64,000 bases of DNA from assembly GCF_030687295.1 (NCBI RefSeq), contig NZ_CP117425.1:4468001-4532000 (forward strand), read 5' to 3'. The position numbers and the translations under genes are program-made. The first letter of the stretch is position 1, and each line of letters opens with the position of its first letter. The notes below the pieces were generated by a model. That model was not told the origin of the DNA, did no database searches, and saw nothing but the letters and a program-made list of their open reading frames with translations. The stretch is from Pseudomonas beijingensis. GTDB taxonomy: Bacteria > Pseudomonadota > Gammaproteobacteria > Pseudomonadales > Pseudomonadaceae. Positions 45,747-55,395 of this stretch are shown one piece after another.

Positions 45747-46999
45747 CACGCCTCCAGGGCAATATTCAAAGCCAGCGCCCAACCGGCGCCAGGCTGGCTG
45801 ATGATGCGCAACTCACCGCCGAGGCTGCGCGCCCGTTCGGACATCGAGTGCAAGCCCACACCGGCGCGCGATGGTTGTGTCGCACCGCGGCCGTTGTCGC
45901 GCACCAGCAACCGCAGGCGCCCGGCGCGATGTTGCAGGCGAATCCGCACCTGGGTGGCACCGGCATGCCGGGCAACGTTGGTCAGCGCCTCCTGCAACAA
46001 GCGATACAGGTGGGTCTTGTCCGCCCCGGACATAGGCGGCAGGGCTTCGTCGATCCGCAGCTGACAGGCGATGCCCTGGGTTGCCTGCCATTGCCCGGCC
46101 AACAGCCCGATGGCCTCGCACAATGGCAGGTGCTGCAACACCACCGGGTACAAGTCATGCACCAGTGCCCGAAAACCGTGTTGCAAATGCTCGCAATGGT
46201 CTTCGAGCTGGCGGACGGTCTGCTCCAGCGCCGATGGCTGATCCATCACCAGCCGCAACAGGCAGGCGCGGGCACGAATGCCGGCCACGTATTGACCCAG
46301 GTCGTCGTGCAGGGTCTGGGCCAGCCGGGTGCGCTCCTGCTCCTGCACGGCCAGCAAGGCCTGGGTGAGCCGGGCGTTATCGGCCTGGGCCTCGGCCAAG
46401 GCAGCGGTCATGCGGTTGAAATGCCCTGCCAGCTGCTGCGCTTCCGGGAGACCGTCAGTGCCCAGGCGCACCTGCAGGTTCCCGGCAGACACCTGACGCA
46501 ACGCATGGAGCAACTCATCGAGCAGACGCATGCCCCGGCGGACCGCCCAGCGGATCACCAGCAAACTGAGCAACAACGCCAAGGCGCAGACATACAACAG
46601 TTGCACCAACGAATCGATAATCTCGTCGATTTCGTCCCGTGGATCGACCGCAATCCACGCCCGTCGACCGTCAGGCAACTCCACCACCTGGGCTGCGGGG
46701 CCGTCGTCCAGTAGACGGCGGCCGAACCAGGCCTTCATCCCGTCTTCATCCGCCCGGAACCGCTCCCCAGGGGCCAGCCAACGGACCCGCACATGACGCA
46801 GGCTGCCGGTCAACCGCGGCTGGAGACTGGCTGGGTCGCGCTCGGCGGTTTCGCGCAGGTAATGCACCACCGACTCGGCCGATTGCAGCTCTCGTTTCAC
46901 ATCGGCCGTGGCCTGATGCAACAACAGGACGGCACAGGCCAGGGTGACCAGGGCGAAGAAGGCTGACACCCAGAGGTTGATACGCCAGAGGGCTGACAT
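45746..46999 (-). CDS. pedS2: Membrane sensor histidine kinase, PedS2-like
   Basis: 417 residues. TM1 at about 8-28, periplasmic domain to about 133 with acidic stretches (WIAVDPRDEIDEIIDS), TM2 at about 135-155, HAMP, then HisKA_3 with the phospho-His in LAQTLHDDLGQYVAGI and an HATPase domain (LYRLLQEALTNVARHAGA, GVGLHSMSERARSLGG). P. putida PedS2 senses lanthanides in the periplasm; acidic residues here could do so, which is inference. It starts two bases after the stop of a short upstream frame (47002). Confidence 0.87.
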   Translation of the reverse strand: MSALWRINLWVSAFFALVTLACAVLLLHQATADVKRELQSAESVVHYLRETAERDPASLQPRLTGSLRHVRVRWLAPGERFRADEDGMKAWFGRRLLDDGPAAQVVELPDGRRAWIAVDPRDEIDEIIDSLVQLLYVCALALLLSLLVIRWAVRRGMRLLDELLHALRQVSAGNLQVRLGTDGLPEAQQLAGHFNRMTAALAEAQADNARLTQALLAVQEQERTRLAQTLHDDLGQYVAGIRARACLLRLVMDQPSALEQTVRQLEDHCEHLQHGFRALVHDLYPVVLQHLPLCEAIGLLAGQWQATQGIACQLRIDEALPPMSGADKTHLYRLLQEALTNVARHAGATQVRIRLQHRAGRLRLLVRDNGRGATQPSRAGVGLHSMSERARSLGGELRIISQPGAGWALALNIALEA

Positions 47000-47001
47000 G
47001 G

Positions 47002-47220
47002 CTAGCGTTCCACCCCTGAATTGATACCTACCCCCTGTGGGAGCGAGCTTGCTCGCGATAGCGGTGGTTCAGTCGGCCTCAGTATTGGCTGTGCCGTCGT
47101 CATCGCGAGCAAGCTCGCTCCCACAGGGGGGCTTGGGGGTTTCCAGGTTTTGGGACGGTCAACCCCGATCAAACTCAGGATCAGCAGCAACGGCAGCAGC
47201 AGGGTCTTGAGAATCCGCAT
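47002..47220 (-). CDS. Possible small membrane peptide, 3' part overwritten by REP
   Basis: 72-codon frame beginning MRILKTLLLPLLLILSLIGV, a plausible single hydrophobic helix, with GGAGG nine bases before the ATG. After about residue 35 the frame consists of a REP doublet (GASLLAM...SRASSLPQ is REP read as protein), and its stop lies two bases before the pedS2 ATG. It may be a real small gene whose end was replaced by REP, or only the remnant of a leader. Low confidence. Confidence 0.4.
   Translation of the reverse strand: MRILKTLLLPLLLILSLIGVDRPKTWKPPSPPVGASLLAMTTAQPILRPTEPPLSRASSLPQGVGINSGVER
47035..47127. repeat. REP doublet
   Basis: CTGTGGGAGCGAGCTTGCTC and inverse, immediately upstream of pedS2 and inside the small frame. 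Confidence 0.88.
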
Positions 47221-47284
47221 GGTCTGTCCCCTCCTGGTCAATGACGATTGCCTTGCATCCTAAAACCCCGGCCTCCACGGCGAG

Positions 47285-47304
47285 GTTACTACCTTGGTAC
47301 TGCC
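47285..47304. promoter_or_regulatory. Quinoprotein-cluster box
   Basis: GTTACTACCTTGGTACTGCC; core TACCTTGGTA has TACC/GGTA symmetry. It lies between the small frame/pedS2 unit and the divergent solute-binding gene, 75 bases before the latter's start. Confidence 0.6.
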
Positions 47305-47378
47305 CCGGCGGTACTTTCTGCATATTTCCCCAGGGCCATCGCCTTCCTATGCTGGCGCTACCCGCAATGGAGGACGTC

Positions 47379-48546
47379 ATGCGCCGGCTCGTCAGTTACG
47401 CCCTGGTTATTCTGCTGGCAGCGGCAACCGCTCACGCAGGCGAGGCCACGCCGCTGCAAGTGCGCATCGGCTACCTGGGTTATCGTCCCGACCGCGGGCC
47501 CGCTGCTCTCCAACGTCATTGCCGAACCGGCCGATGCCGGGTTGCGCGGCGCTGAGCTGGCGATCGTCGACAGCAACAGCACTGGGCGTTTTCTCAAGCA
47601 CGACTACCGCCTGGAAAGCGCCAGCGTCGACAGTCCCGAAGCTTTGCTCCAGGCCGCCCGTGCCCAACACGACCAGGGCCTGCGGCTGTTCGTGGTCAAC
47701 GCACCGGCCGCCAGCCTGCGCCAGCTCAGCGCCGCCCTGCCCGACAGCCTGCTGTTCAACGCCGGCAGCCCCGACGACAGCCTGCGCACCACCGACTGTC
47801 TGGGCAACGTGCTGCACAGCCTGCCCGACCGCGCCATGCTTGCCGATGCCCTGGTGCAGTTCAGCGTGGTGCGCAAATGGCAGCGGACCTTGCTGATCGT
47901 TGGCCAGACGCCCGAGGACCAGGCCTATGCCGCCGCATTGCGCCGAGCCATGAAACGCTTCGGCATGAAGATCGTCGCCGAGAAAGCCTGGCAGTTCGAC
48001 AACGACCAGCGCCGCAGCGCCCAGGCCGACATGCCGCTGTTCACCCAGACTGCCGAGTACGATGTGGTGCTGGTGGCCGACGAGCGCGGCGACTTCGGCG
48101 AATACCTGCCCTACCAGACCTGGTACCCGCGCCCAGTGGCCGGCACCCAAGGGCTGACGCCCACCGGCTGGCACAAGACCGTTGAAACCTACGGCGCGGC
48201 GCAATTGCAAAAACGCTTCGAAGCCCTGGCCGGACGCTGGATGAACGACCGTGACTTCGCCGCCTGGATCGCCGTGCGCAGCATCGCCGCCGCCGTGAGC
48301 AAACTGCGTCAGGACGACCCGTTCGCCATCCGCCAACTGGCCCTCAGCGACCAGTTGCCCCTGGACGGTTTCAAGGGTCGCAAGCTCAGCTACCGGCCGT
48401 GGAACGGCCAGTTGCGCCAGCCGATTCCCCTGGTCCAGCCCCGGGCACTGGTGAGCACCTCGCCCCAGGACGGTTTCCTGCACCCTTCCAATGAAATGGA
48501 CAGCTTGGGCCATGACCGGCCCGAAGTGAGCTGCCGTTACCCCTGA
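47379..48546 (+). pseudogene. Quinoprotein-associated ABC-type substrate-binding protein, +1 frameshift
   Basis: Conceptual protein about 388 residues, type I periplasmic-binding fold. ATG 47379 (ATGGAGGACGTC upstream) begins a signal peptide LVSYALVILLAAATAHA and reads to IGYLGYRPDRGP. Conserved text then continues in the next frame (GPLLSNVIAEPADAGLRG onward to the stop). Removing one C from GGGCCC at about 47496-47501 restores one frame. The body includes ALLQAARAQHDQGLRLFVVNAP and GQTPEDQAYAAALRRAMKRFG. First gene of the propeller/ABC operon. Sequence error or true mutation cannot be told apart here. Confidence 0.8.
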
Positions 48547-48551
48547 TCGAT

Positions 48552-48562
48552 AACAACAATAA
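48552..48562 (+). promoter_or_regulatory. CA motif in propeller-gene leader
   Basis: AACAACAATAA, exact AANAANAA match, directly before AAGGAAAA and 11 bases before the ATG. Confidence 0.5.
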
Positions 48563-48573
48563 GGAAAACCGCC

Positions 48574-49559
48574 ATGCGCCGCTCCCTGCTCCAACCGGCC
48601 CAGTTGTGCAAAGCCCTCGCCCTGGGCGCTGCGTTGCTCGCCGCCGGCCCCGCGGCCGCCAGCATCGCCTGGGTGTCCAACGAGAAAGACAACAGCCTCA
48701 GCCTGATCGACATGCAAAGCCTGGAAGTCATCGAGACCCTGCCGGTGGGCCAGCGTCCCCGGGGTCTGTTGCTGTCCCACGACAGTCGCCTGCTGTACAT
48801 CTGCGCCAGCGATTCGGACCGAGTCCAGGTGATGGACGTCGCCACCCGCAAGATCATCAAGGAACTGCCCTCCGGCAAGGACCCGGAGCAGTTCGCCCTG
48901 CACCCCAACGACCGCTGGCTCTACGTGTCCAACGAAGACGACGCCCTGGTCACGGTGATCGACACCCAGACCTCCGAAGTGCTGGGCCAGATTGGCGTGG
49001 GTGTCGAGCCCGAAGGCATGGCCGTCAGCCCCGACGGCAAGTGGGCGGTCAACACCAGTGAAACCACGAACATGTTGCACTGGATCGACACCAGCACCCA
49101 GACCCTGGCCGACAACACCCTCGTCGACCAACGGCCGCGCTTCGTCGAATTCAATCGCGACGGCACGCAGCTCTGGGCCTCGGCGGAGATCGGCGGGTCG
49201 TTGACCATTCTCGACGTCGCCACGCGCCAGGTGCTCAAGACCCTGACGTTCCAGATCAAGGGTGTGCACCCGGACAAAGTGCAGCCGGTGGGCATCAAGC
49301 TCAGTGCTGACGGCAAGCTGGCGTTCGTCGCCCTGGGCCCGGCCAACCATGTGGCGGTGATCGACGCCAAGACCTTCGAAGTACTGGATTACCTGCTGGT
49401 GGGTCGACGGGTCTGGCAACTGGCGTTCACCCCGGACCAGAAGCAATTGCTGGCGACCAATGGCGTGAGCGGCGATGTTTCGGTGATCGATGTAGAGAGC
49501 CGCAAAGTCCTGAAGTCGGTGAAAGTCGGGCGCTACCCTTGGGGCGTGGTGGTCACGCC

Positions 49560-49563
<4 letters not shown>
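48574..49563 (+). CDS. PQQ-catabolism-associated YVTN beta-propeller protein
   Basis: 329 residues with signal peptide ending in GPAAA. YVTN-type repeats of about 42 residues: WVSNEKDNSLSLIDMQSLEVIETLPVGQRPRGL, LYVSNEDDALVTVIDTQTSEV, VDVESRKVLKSVKVGRYP-like end. The family is always near PQQ alcohol dehydrogenases. Periplasmic; possibly a metal- or cofactor-handling partner of the ABC system. Its stop overlaps the ATPase start (ATGA). Confidence 0.88.
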
Positions 49564-50287
<724 letters not shown>

Positions 50288-50291
<4 letters not shown>

Positions 50292-51079
50292 ACGCGTATT
50301 GGCACTGTTTCAGCGGCATCGTCATGCGCGAATGGCTGCGCTTTGTGCTGCAACGTACCCGGCTGCTCAGCGCCCTGGTCCGACCACTGCTGTGGCTGCT
50401 GGTGTTCGCCGCCGGTTTTCGCGCGGCATTGGGCATCGCCATCATCGCGCCCTACGACACCTACATCCCCTACGAGGTGTACATCGTACCGGGGCTGGCC
50501 TGCATGATCCTATTGTTCAACGGCATGCAGGGCTCGCTGTCGATGGTCTACGACCGGGAAATGGGCAGCATGCGCGTCCTGCTCACCAGCCCCCTACCGC
50601 GGGCTTTCCTGCTGGCGAGCAAGTTGCTGGCGACGTCGCTGATCTCGCTGTTGCAGGTCTACGCCTTTCTCGCCATCGCCTGGCTGTACGGCATCCAACC
50701 GCCGGCCATGGGCCTGCTGCTGGCCTTGCCGGCCCTGCTGCTGGTGGCCCTGATGCTCAGCGCCCTGGGCTTGTTGCTGTCCAATGCCATCCGGCAACTG
50801 GAGAACTTTGCCGGGGTGATGAATTTCGTGATTTTCCCGCTGTTCTTCCTGTCTTCGGCGCTATACCCGCTGTGGAAAATGCAGGAAGCCAGCCCGTGGC
50901 TGTATTGGCTCTGCGCGGTCAGCCCGTTCACCCATGGCGTGGAATTGGTGCGTTTTGCGCTGTATGAGCAGTTCAACCTGCTGGCGATGGTGGTGTGCGT
51001 GGGGTTGACCCTGGTGTTCGCGCTGTTGGCGGTGTGGACGTTCAATCCGCAGCATGCGGCGTTGCGCAAGGCCAATTGA
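50288..51079 (+). CDS. ABC-2 type permease of the quinoprotein cluster
   Basis: 263 residues with six hydrophobic segments typical of ABC-2 permeases: LLSALVRPLLWLLVFAAGF, GLACMILLFNGMQGSLSMVYDREMGSMRVLLTSPLPR (the conserved motif), and FVIFPLFFLSSALYPL. Start 50288 overlaps the ATPase stop (ATGA). Direction of transport is uncertain: the family is usually export, whereas a lanthanide-uptake role was proposed for the P. putida system. Confidence 0.9.
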
Positions 51080-51114
51080 ACCTGCCCCATCCCAATATCC
51101 CTGTGGGTAAAGAC

Positions 51115-51205
51115 CTGTGGGAGCGAGCTTGCTCGCGATAGCGGCGGATCATTCAGCAATGATGTTGACTGACACACCGCTATCGCGAGCAAGCTCGCTC
51201 CCACA
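51115..51205. repeat. REP doublet
   Basis: CTGTGGGAGCGAGCTTGCTC and inverse, between the ABC operon and the CXXCW-type gene. Confidence 0.88.
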
Positions 51206-51245
51206 TGGGTATCCACAAGGGTTCTGCGCAGGGCCCATGGCTCAA

Positions 51246-51265
51246 ATTACTACTTTAGTACCGGT
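51246..51265 (+). promoter_or_regulatory. Quinoprotein-cluster box
   Basis: ATTACTACTTTAGTACCGGT, a diverged TACYTTGGTA core (TACTTTAGTA) 75 bases before the CXXCW-type gene. Confidence 0.5.
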
Positions 51266-51322
51266 TTTCCTGTCTATGGTCGCATTCACAAGACCTCGAC
51301 CCTGGCATGTAATGGGCGCATA

Positions 51323-51330
51323 ACAAAAAG
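51323..51330 (+). promoter_or_regulatory. CA motif in CXXCW-type gene leader
   Basis: AACAAAAA, exact AANAANAA match, adjoining AGGAT ten bases before the ATG. Confidence 0.45.
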
Positions 51331-51340
51331 GATAAATCCT

Positions 51341-51874
51341 ATGCCCCGTTTGCTGGCGATCCTCTTGCTGGGCCTGGCGCTGAATGTCGCCCAGGCCGAG
51401 ACCGTGCTGTTTTCGGCGCAAGGCTATCGCATCGCCCAATACCGCAGCCCGACGCCCGCCACGGTCGACGGCGCCCAGACCCTCGACACCCAGGCCCTGC
51501 AACGCCTGCTCGACCAAGCCCAACCCCCCCAGCTGATCGACGTTTATCGTCGCCCGTGGCTCCAGGGGCGTTTCATCGACAACGAACCCCATGCCAACCT
51601 CCCCGGCAGCTTATGGCTGGCCAATACCGGAGACGGCGATCTCGACCCGACCTGGCAGGACTACTTCAGCCATCACCTGCGCACGGCCACCGACGGGCGG
51701 TTGGATCGACCGCTGGTCTTTTATTGCCGCGCCGATTGCTGGTTAAGCTGGAACGCGGTAAAACGCGCCGCTGCCATGGGCTATAAGCATTTGTATTGGT
51801 ACCGCGATGGCCTCGATGCCTGGGAGGCGGCCAACCTGCCCCTGCAAGCGGCCCGGCCCGAACCCTTTCCCTGA
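51341..51874 (+). CDS. PQQ-dependent catabolism-associated CXXCW-type (rhodanese-like) protein
   Basis: 177 residues with signal peptide (LLAILLLGLALNVAQA). Rhodanese-like fold: LIDVYRRPW, then FYCRADCWLSWNAVKRAAAMGYKHLYWYRDGLDAW. The active loop CRADCW is the family's namesake Cys-Cys-Trp motif. Periplasmic; perhaps thiol chemistry on the dehydrogenase disulfide or on sulfur carriers such as the SoxYZ-like protein, which is inference. Confidence 0.87.
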   Translation: MPRLLAILLLGLALNVAQAETVLFSAQGYRIAQYRSPTPATVDGAQTLDTQALQRLLDQAQPPQLIDVYRRPWLQGRFIDNEPHANLPGSLWLANTGDGDLDPTWQDYFSHHLRTATDGRLDRPLVFYCRADCWLSWNAVKRAAAMGYKHLYWYRDGLDAWEAANLPLQAARPEPFP

Positions 51875-51934
51875 TTTTGCACAGAAATGCGCGTAACTGC
51901 CCTGCCCCACACGACAATAACGAGGTGAATGGCC

Positions 51935-52600
51935 ATGTATAAAATCCTGATAGCCGACGATCACCCACTGTTTCGCGAAGCCATCCACAACGTCATCAGC
52001 GACGGTTTTCCGGGCAGCGAGGTCATGGAGACCGCCGACTTGGACAGTGCCCTGGCATTGACCGCCGAGCACGACGACCTGGACCTGATCCTGCTGGACC
52101 TGAACATGCCCGGCATGCACGGGCTCAATGGCCTGATCAACCTGCGCAACGAGGCACCGACCATCCCCGTGGTGATCGTCTCCGCCGAGCAAGACAAACA
52201 AGTGGTGCTGCAAGCCATTACCTATGGCGCGGTGGGCTTCATCACCAAATCCTCGCCACGCTCGCAGATGACCGACGCCATCGAGCAGATCCTCAACGGC
52301 AACGTGTACCTGCCGCCCGACATCATCCGCACGCAGAAAAGCCCGATGGGCCGCCGCCTGAACGAAACCCCGGCCTTCCCACCGGAACTGCTCCAGGCCT
52401 TGACCCGCAAGCAACTGCTGGTGCTCGAACGCATGACCAAGGGCGAGTCGAACAAGCAGATCGCCTACACCCTGGACATCGCCGAAACCACGGTCAAGGC
52501 CCACGTCTCGGCGATCCTGCGCAAGCTCAATGTGCACAACCGGGTACAGGCTATCCTCAGTGCCGGGGATATTGATTTCGGGGCTTATTTGCGGCGTTGA
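51935..52600 (+). CDS. agmR: LuxR-type response regulator AgmR/ErbR (PedR1)
   Basis: 221 residues. Receiver with phospho-Asp in [13 protein letters not shown] and Lys in GFITKSSP; LuxR HTH at the C-terminus ([45 protein letters not shown]). It closely resembles AgmR of Pseudomonas, the activator of quinoprotein ethanol oxidation and glycerol-related genes. ATG 51935 with GAGG nine bases upstream is preferred over 51929. Its partner kinase is likely the PAS hybrid kinase encoded convergently. Confidence 0.9.
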   Translation: MYKILIADDHPLFREAIHNVISDGFPGSEVMETADLDSALALTAEHDDLDLILLDLNMPGMHGLNGLINLRNEAPTIPVVIVSAEQDKQVVLQAITYGAVGFITKSSPRSQMTDAIEQILNGNVYLPPDIIRTQKSPMGRRLNETPAFPPELLQALTRKQLLVLERMTKGESNKQIAYTLDIAETTVKAHVSAILRKLNVHNRVQAILSAGDIDFGAYLRR

Positions 52601-52617
52601 ATAACCAACGCATCTCC

Positions 52618-52740
52618 CTGTGGCGAGGGAGCTTGCTCCCGCTGGGGCGCGAAGCGGCCCTAAACCCTGACAACTCGATATGCCAGACAGACCCTGGGGG
52701 CTGCTTCGCAGCCCAGCGGGAGCAAGCTCCCTCGCCACAA
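52618..52740. repeat. REP doublet of the GCGAGGGAGCTTGCTCCCGC type
   Basis: CTGTGGCGAGGGAGCTTGCT, GCTGCTTCGCAGCCCAGCGG and inverse, between convergent agmR and kinase genes. Confidence 0.85.
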
Positions 52741-52752
52741 AAGCCATTCGGC

Positions 52753-55395
52753 TCAATGACTCTGGGTTTGGCCCAACAAATGACTCATCGCGATCTTGAG
52801 CTTCATCGGCCGCACCGGCTTGTGCATCAGGGTGTGCCCGCGCTCGCGGATCTGCTGCTTGAGTTCGTTGCTGTAGTTGGCGGTGATCATCATGGCCGGG
52901 ATCGGTGAAGCCCGGCGGGCATTGATCCGGGCCACCGCGTCCATGCCGTTCTGATCATGGTCCAAGTGATAGTCGGCAATCAGCAGGTCGGCCTCGGCGT
53001 GGTAGTTGTCCACCTGGCAGGCCAGGTCCTGTTCCGACAACGCGGTCACGACCTGGCAACCCCAACCCTCCAGCAAGGTGCGCATGCCCGCACAAATCGC
53101 CGCGTCGTTATCCAGCACCCAGACCCGCGCCCCGCGCAGACGTTCGAGCATCGGCTCGCTCATGTCCAGGCACGGCAACGGCTTGGGCGCGGTGGCGCTC
53201 AGCGGTACGTCGATGGCGAACATCGAGCCCTTGCCCGGCCAGGAGCGCACCTGGATCCGGTGCCCGAGGATCCCGGCGATTTTCTCGACAATTGCCAGGC
53301 CCAGGCCCAACCCACGGTCTTGGTTCGGACGCTGGACGTCGCCGCGCTTGAACTCCTGGAATATTTCCTCCAGGCGGTTCTCGGCAATGCCGATGCCGCT
53401 GTCCCAGACTTGGATCGACACCCGCTGGCGATGCCGGCGGCAGCCCAGCACCACCCGGCCGCTGGGGGTGTAGCGAATGGCATTGCTCAGCAGGTTGCGC
53501 AATATCCGCGCGAGCAATTGCATGTCGCTGCGCACCAGCACCGAACAACCGACAAAGTGCAACTCCAGCCCTTCGCTGCGGGCGATCTGAGCGTATTCGG
53601 CGGCCAGATTGTCCAGCAGCTCGCTGAGGCCGAACGGCGCGACATCGGCCTTGATCACCCCGGCGTCCAGCTTGGAGATGTCCACGAGGGTGCCCAACAA
53701 GTTCTCCACGTCCTGCAGCGAGTTGCTGACGTTGCGCACCAGTTGCGCATTGGCGACCGGTTCGCGGCGCTCAAGCAAGGCACTGGTGAACAACCGGGCG
53801 GCGTTGAGCGGTTGCAGCAGGTCATGACTGACCGCCGCGAGGAATTTGGTCTTCGACAGGTTGGCCTGCTCGGCCTCGCGCTTCGCCTCTCGCAGGCGCA
53901 ACTCCACCCGGCTGCGCTCGTCGATCTCGCGTAGCAACTGGTCGTTGAGGGTGGTCAGTTCGGCCGTGCGTTCCTGGACCCGCTGTTCCAGGTTCTGATA
54001 AGCCTGGTGCAGTGCTTCGGCGGTGCGGCGGCGCTCGGTGATGTCGCGGATCAGCACGAAAATCCCCACCACTTCGCCATTGGCCAAACGGTTAGGCACG
54101 TAAGAGCGCAGCATGTAGCGCTCCTGGTTGTTGATGTTGGTCTCGGCGAATTCAAAGGTGACGCTCTCCCCCGCCAACGCCCGCGCCACATAGGCTTCCA
54201 GGCGCTGGTAATGCTGCTCGCTATGGGCTTCGCGCAGGCTCTGGCCGAGCATCACGCCACGAGGCCAGCAATACCATTGCTCGTAGACCTTGTTGGTGAA
54301 CTCGTAGACCAGGTCGGCGTTGAGGTAGGCGATCAGCGCCGGCACATGGTCAGTGATCAGGCGGATCCAGCGCTCGCTTTCGCTCAGTGCCTCGGCGTGC
54401 TGGTAGCGCTCGGTGATGTCGGTGAAGGTGTTGACGTAGCCGCCGGTGGGCAACGGATGCGTGCGAATCTCCAGGACCCGGCCATCGGACAGGCGCTGCT
54501 CGCATTCGTGGACCAGCCGGCCGTTGCTGTCGCGACTGGCCGGGGTCAGCAGCTGCAACTCACTGTCGCCGATCACCTCATTGAATGGTCGATGGGCCGC
54601 CACCGGTGCCAGGCCACTGAGTTCGAGGAAGCGCCGGTTCCACAGCTCCAGCACGCCTTGGGCGTTGACCATCGCCACGCCTTGGGACAGGTTGTCCACT
54701 GCCCGCTGCAACAGGTGGGATTTCTGCGCGATGGCCTGCTCGCGACGCACGGTTTCGCTGAGCTTGACGTCGGTAATGTCGGTAAACAGGATCACCCGCC
54801 CGCCTTCCTGGGTCGGCCGCTCGCTGACTTGCAGCCAGCGCCCGTTCTGCAAGCGATACAACACGTGCTCGTCGGCCTGGCCGCGGGGTTCTTCGCTGAA
54901 CAGCCCGTTGGCGGTCATCAAGCGCTTGACCTCGCAAAGGCGCATCCCGGCGATGATGCGCACCCGGCTGTTGGCCCAGAAGGCCTTGAAGCGGCTGTTG
55001 AACAGGACGATGCGTTGCTGCTCATCGAACAGCACAAATGCATCGGAGATGCTTTCGATGGCGTCGATAAGGTGTCGGTGGGCGGTTTCCGCCCGCAGCC
55101 GCGCCTCGCCCAGCAAGTGATTGCCGGCCTTGAGTTCAGCCATGGCCTGGTTCAGGGCGTCGGTGCGCTCACGCACCTGCTCGGCCAACACCACCGAGTG
55201 CTGGAACGCCGCATAGGGGTCGTTGCCCCGGGTGGCGCCGGACTCCACCCGCTCGATCAGCGCCTCGTTGATGCGCCGCAACTTGCGGTTTTCATGTTGC
55301 AGGCTGGCAAGCTGGGCCTGTAGGTCAGCGATGGCCGGGGACGCGATGTCGGGCAATGGCAACTCCGGTGAACGTCTGGTTGATGTGCATGCCAT
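52753..55395 (-). CDS. PAS-domain hybrid histidine kinase, ErcS'/NahK-like (PedS1)
   Basis: 880 residues, cytoplasmic. Coiled coil at about 15-55, three PAS regions (AIESISDAFVLFDEQQRIVLF; AVDNLSQGVAMVNAQGVLELW; ITDHVPALIAYLNADLVYEF), a second coiled coil, HisKA with phospho-His in AAVSHDLLQPLNAARL, HATPase (NLLSNAIRYTPSG, GLGLGLAIVEKI), then a receiver with Asp in LLIADYHLDHD. It matches P. aeruginosa PA1976 (ErcS', also called NahK) and P. putida PP_2664 in layout. ATG 55395 lies inside the FIST gene (71-base overlap) with GGAG upstream, so the two are coupled. Confidence 0.87.
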   Translation of the reverse strand: MACTSTRRSPELPLPDIASPAIADLQAQLASLQHENRKLRRINEALIERVESGATRGNDPYAAFQHSVVLAEQVRERTDALNQAMAELKAGNHLLGEARLRAETAHRHLIDAIESISDAFVLFDEQQRIVLFNSRFKAFWANSRVRIIAGMRLCEVKRLMTANGLFSEEPRGQADEHVLYRLQNGRWLQVSERPTQEGGRVILFTDITDVKLSETVRREQAIAQKSHLLQRAVDNLSQGVAMVNAQGVLELWNRRFLELSGLAPVAAHRPFNEVIGDSELQLLTPASRDSNGRLVHECEQRLSDGRVLEIRTHPLPTGGYVNTFTDITERYQHAEALSESERWIRLITDHVPALIAYLNADLVYEFTNKVYEQWYCWPRGVMLGQSLREAHSEQHYQRLEAYVARALAGESVTFEFAETNINNQERYMLRSYVPNRLANGEVVGIFVLIRDITERRRTAEALHQAYQNLEQRVQERTAELTTLNDQLLREIDERSRVELRLREAKREAEQANLSKTKFLAAVSHDLLQPLNAARLFTSALLERREPVANAQLVRNVSNSLQDVENLLGTLVDISKLDAGVIKADVAPFGLSELLDNLAAEYAQIARSEGLELHFVGCSVLVRSDMQLLARILRNLLSNAIRYTPSGRVVLGCRRHRQRVSIQVWDSGIGIAENRLEEIFQEFKRGDVQRPNQDRGLGLGLAIVEKIAGILGHRIQVRSWPGKGSMFAIDVPLSATAPKPLPCLDMSEPMLERLRGARVWVLDNDAAICAGMRTLLEGWGCQVVTALSEQDLACQVDNYHAEADLLIADYHLDHDQNGMDAVARINARRASPIPAMMITANYSNELKQQIRERGHTLMHKPVRPMKLKIAMSHLLGQTQSH

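Noticed and set aside
47407..49446. A 679-codon minus-strand open frame
   Set aside because: Antisense to the solute-binding and propeller genes, low-complexity His/Gln/Gly/Val-rich text, no start signal.
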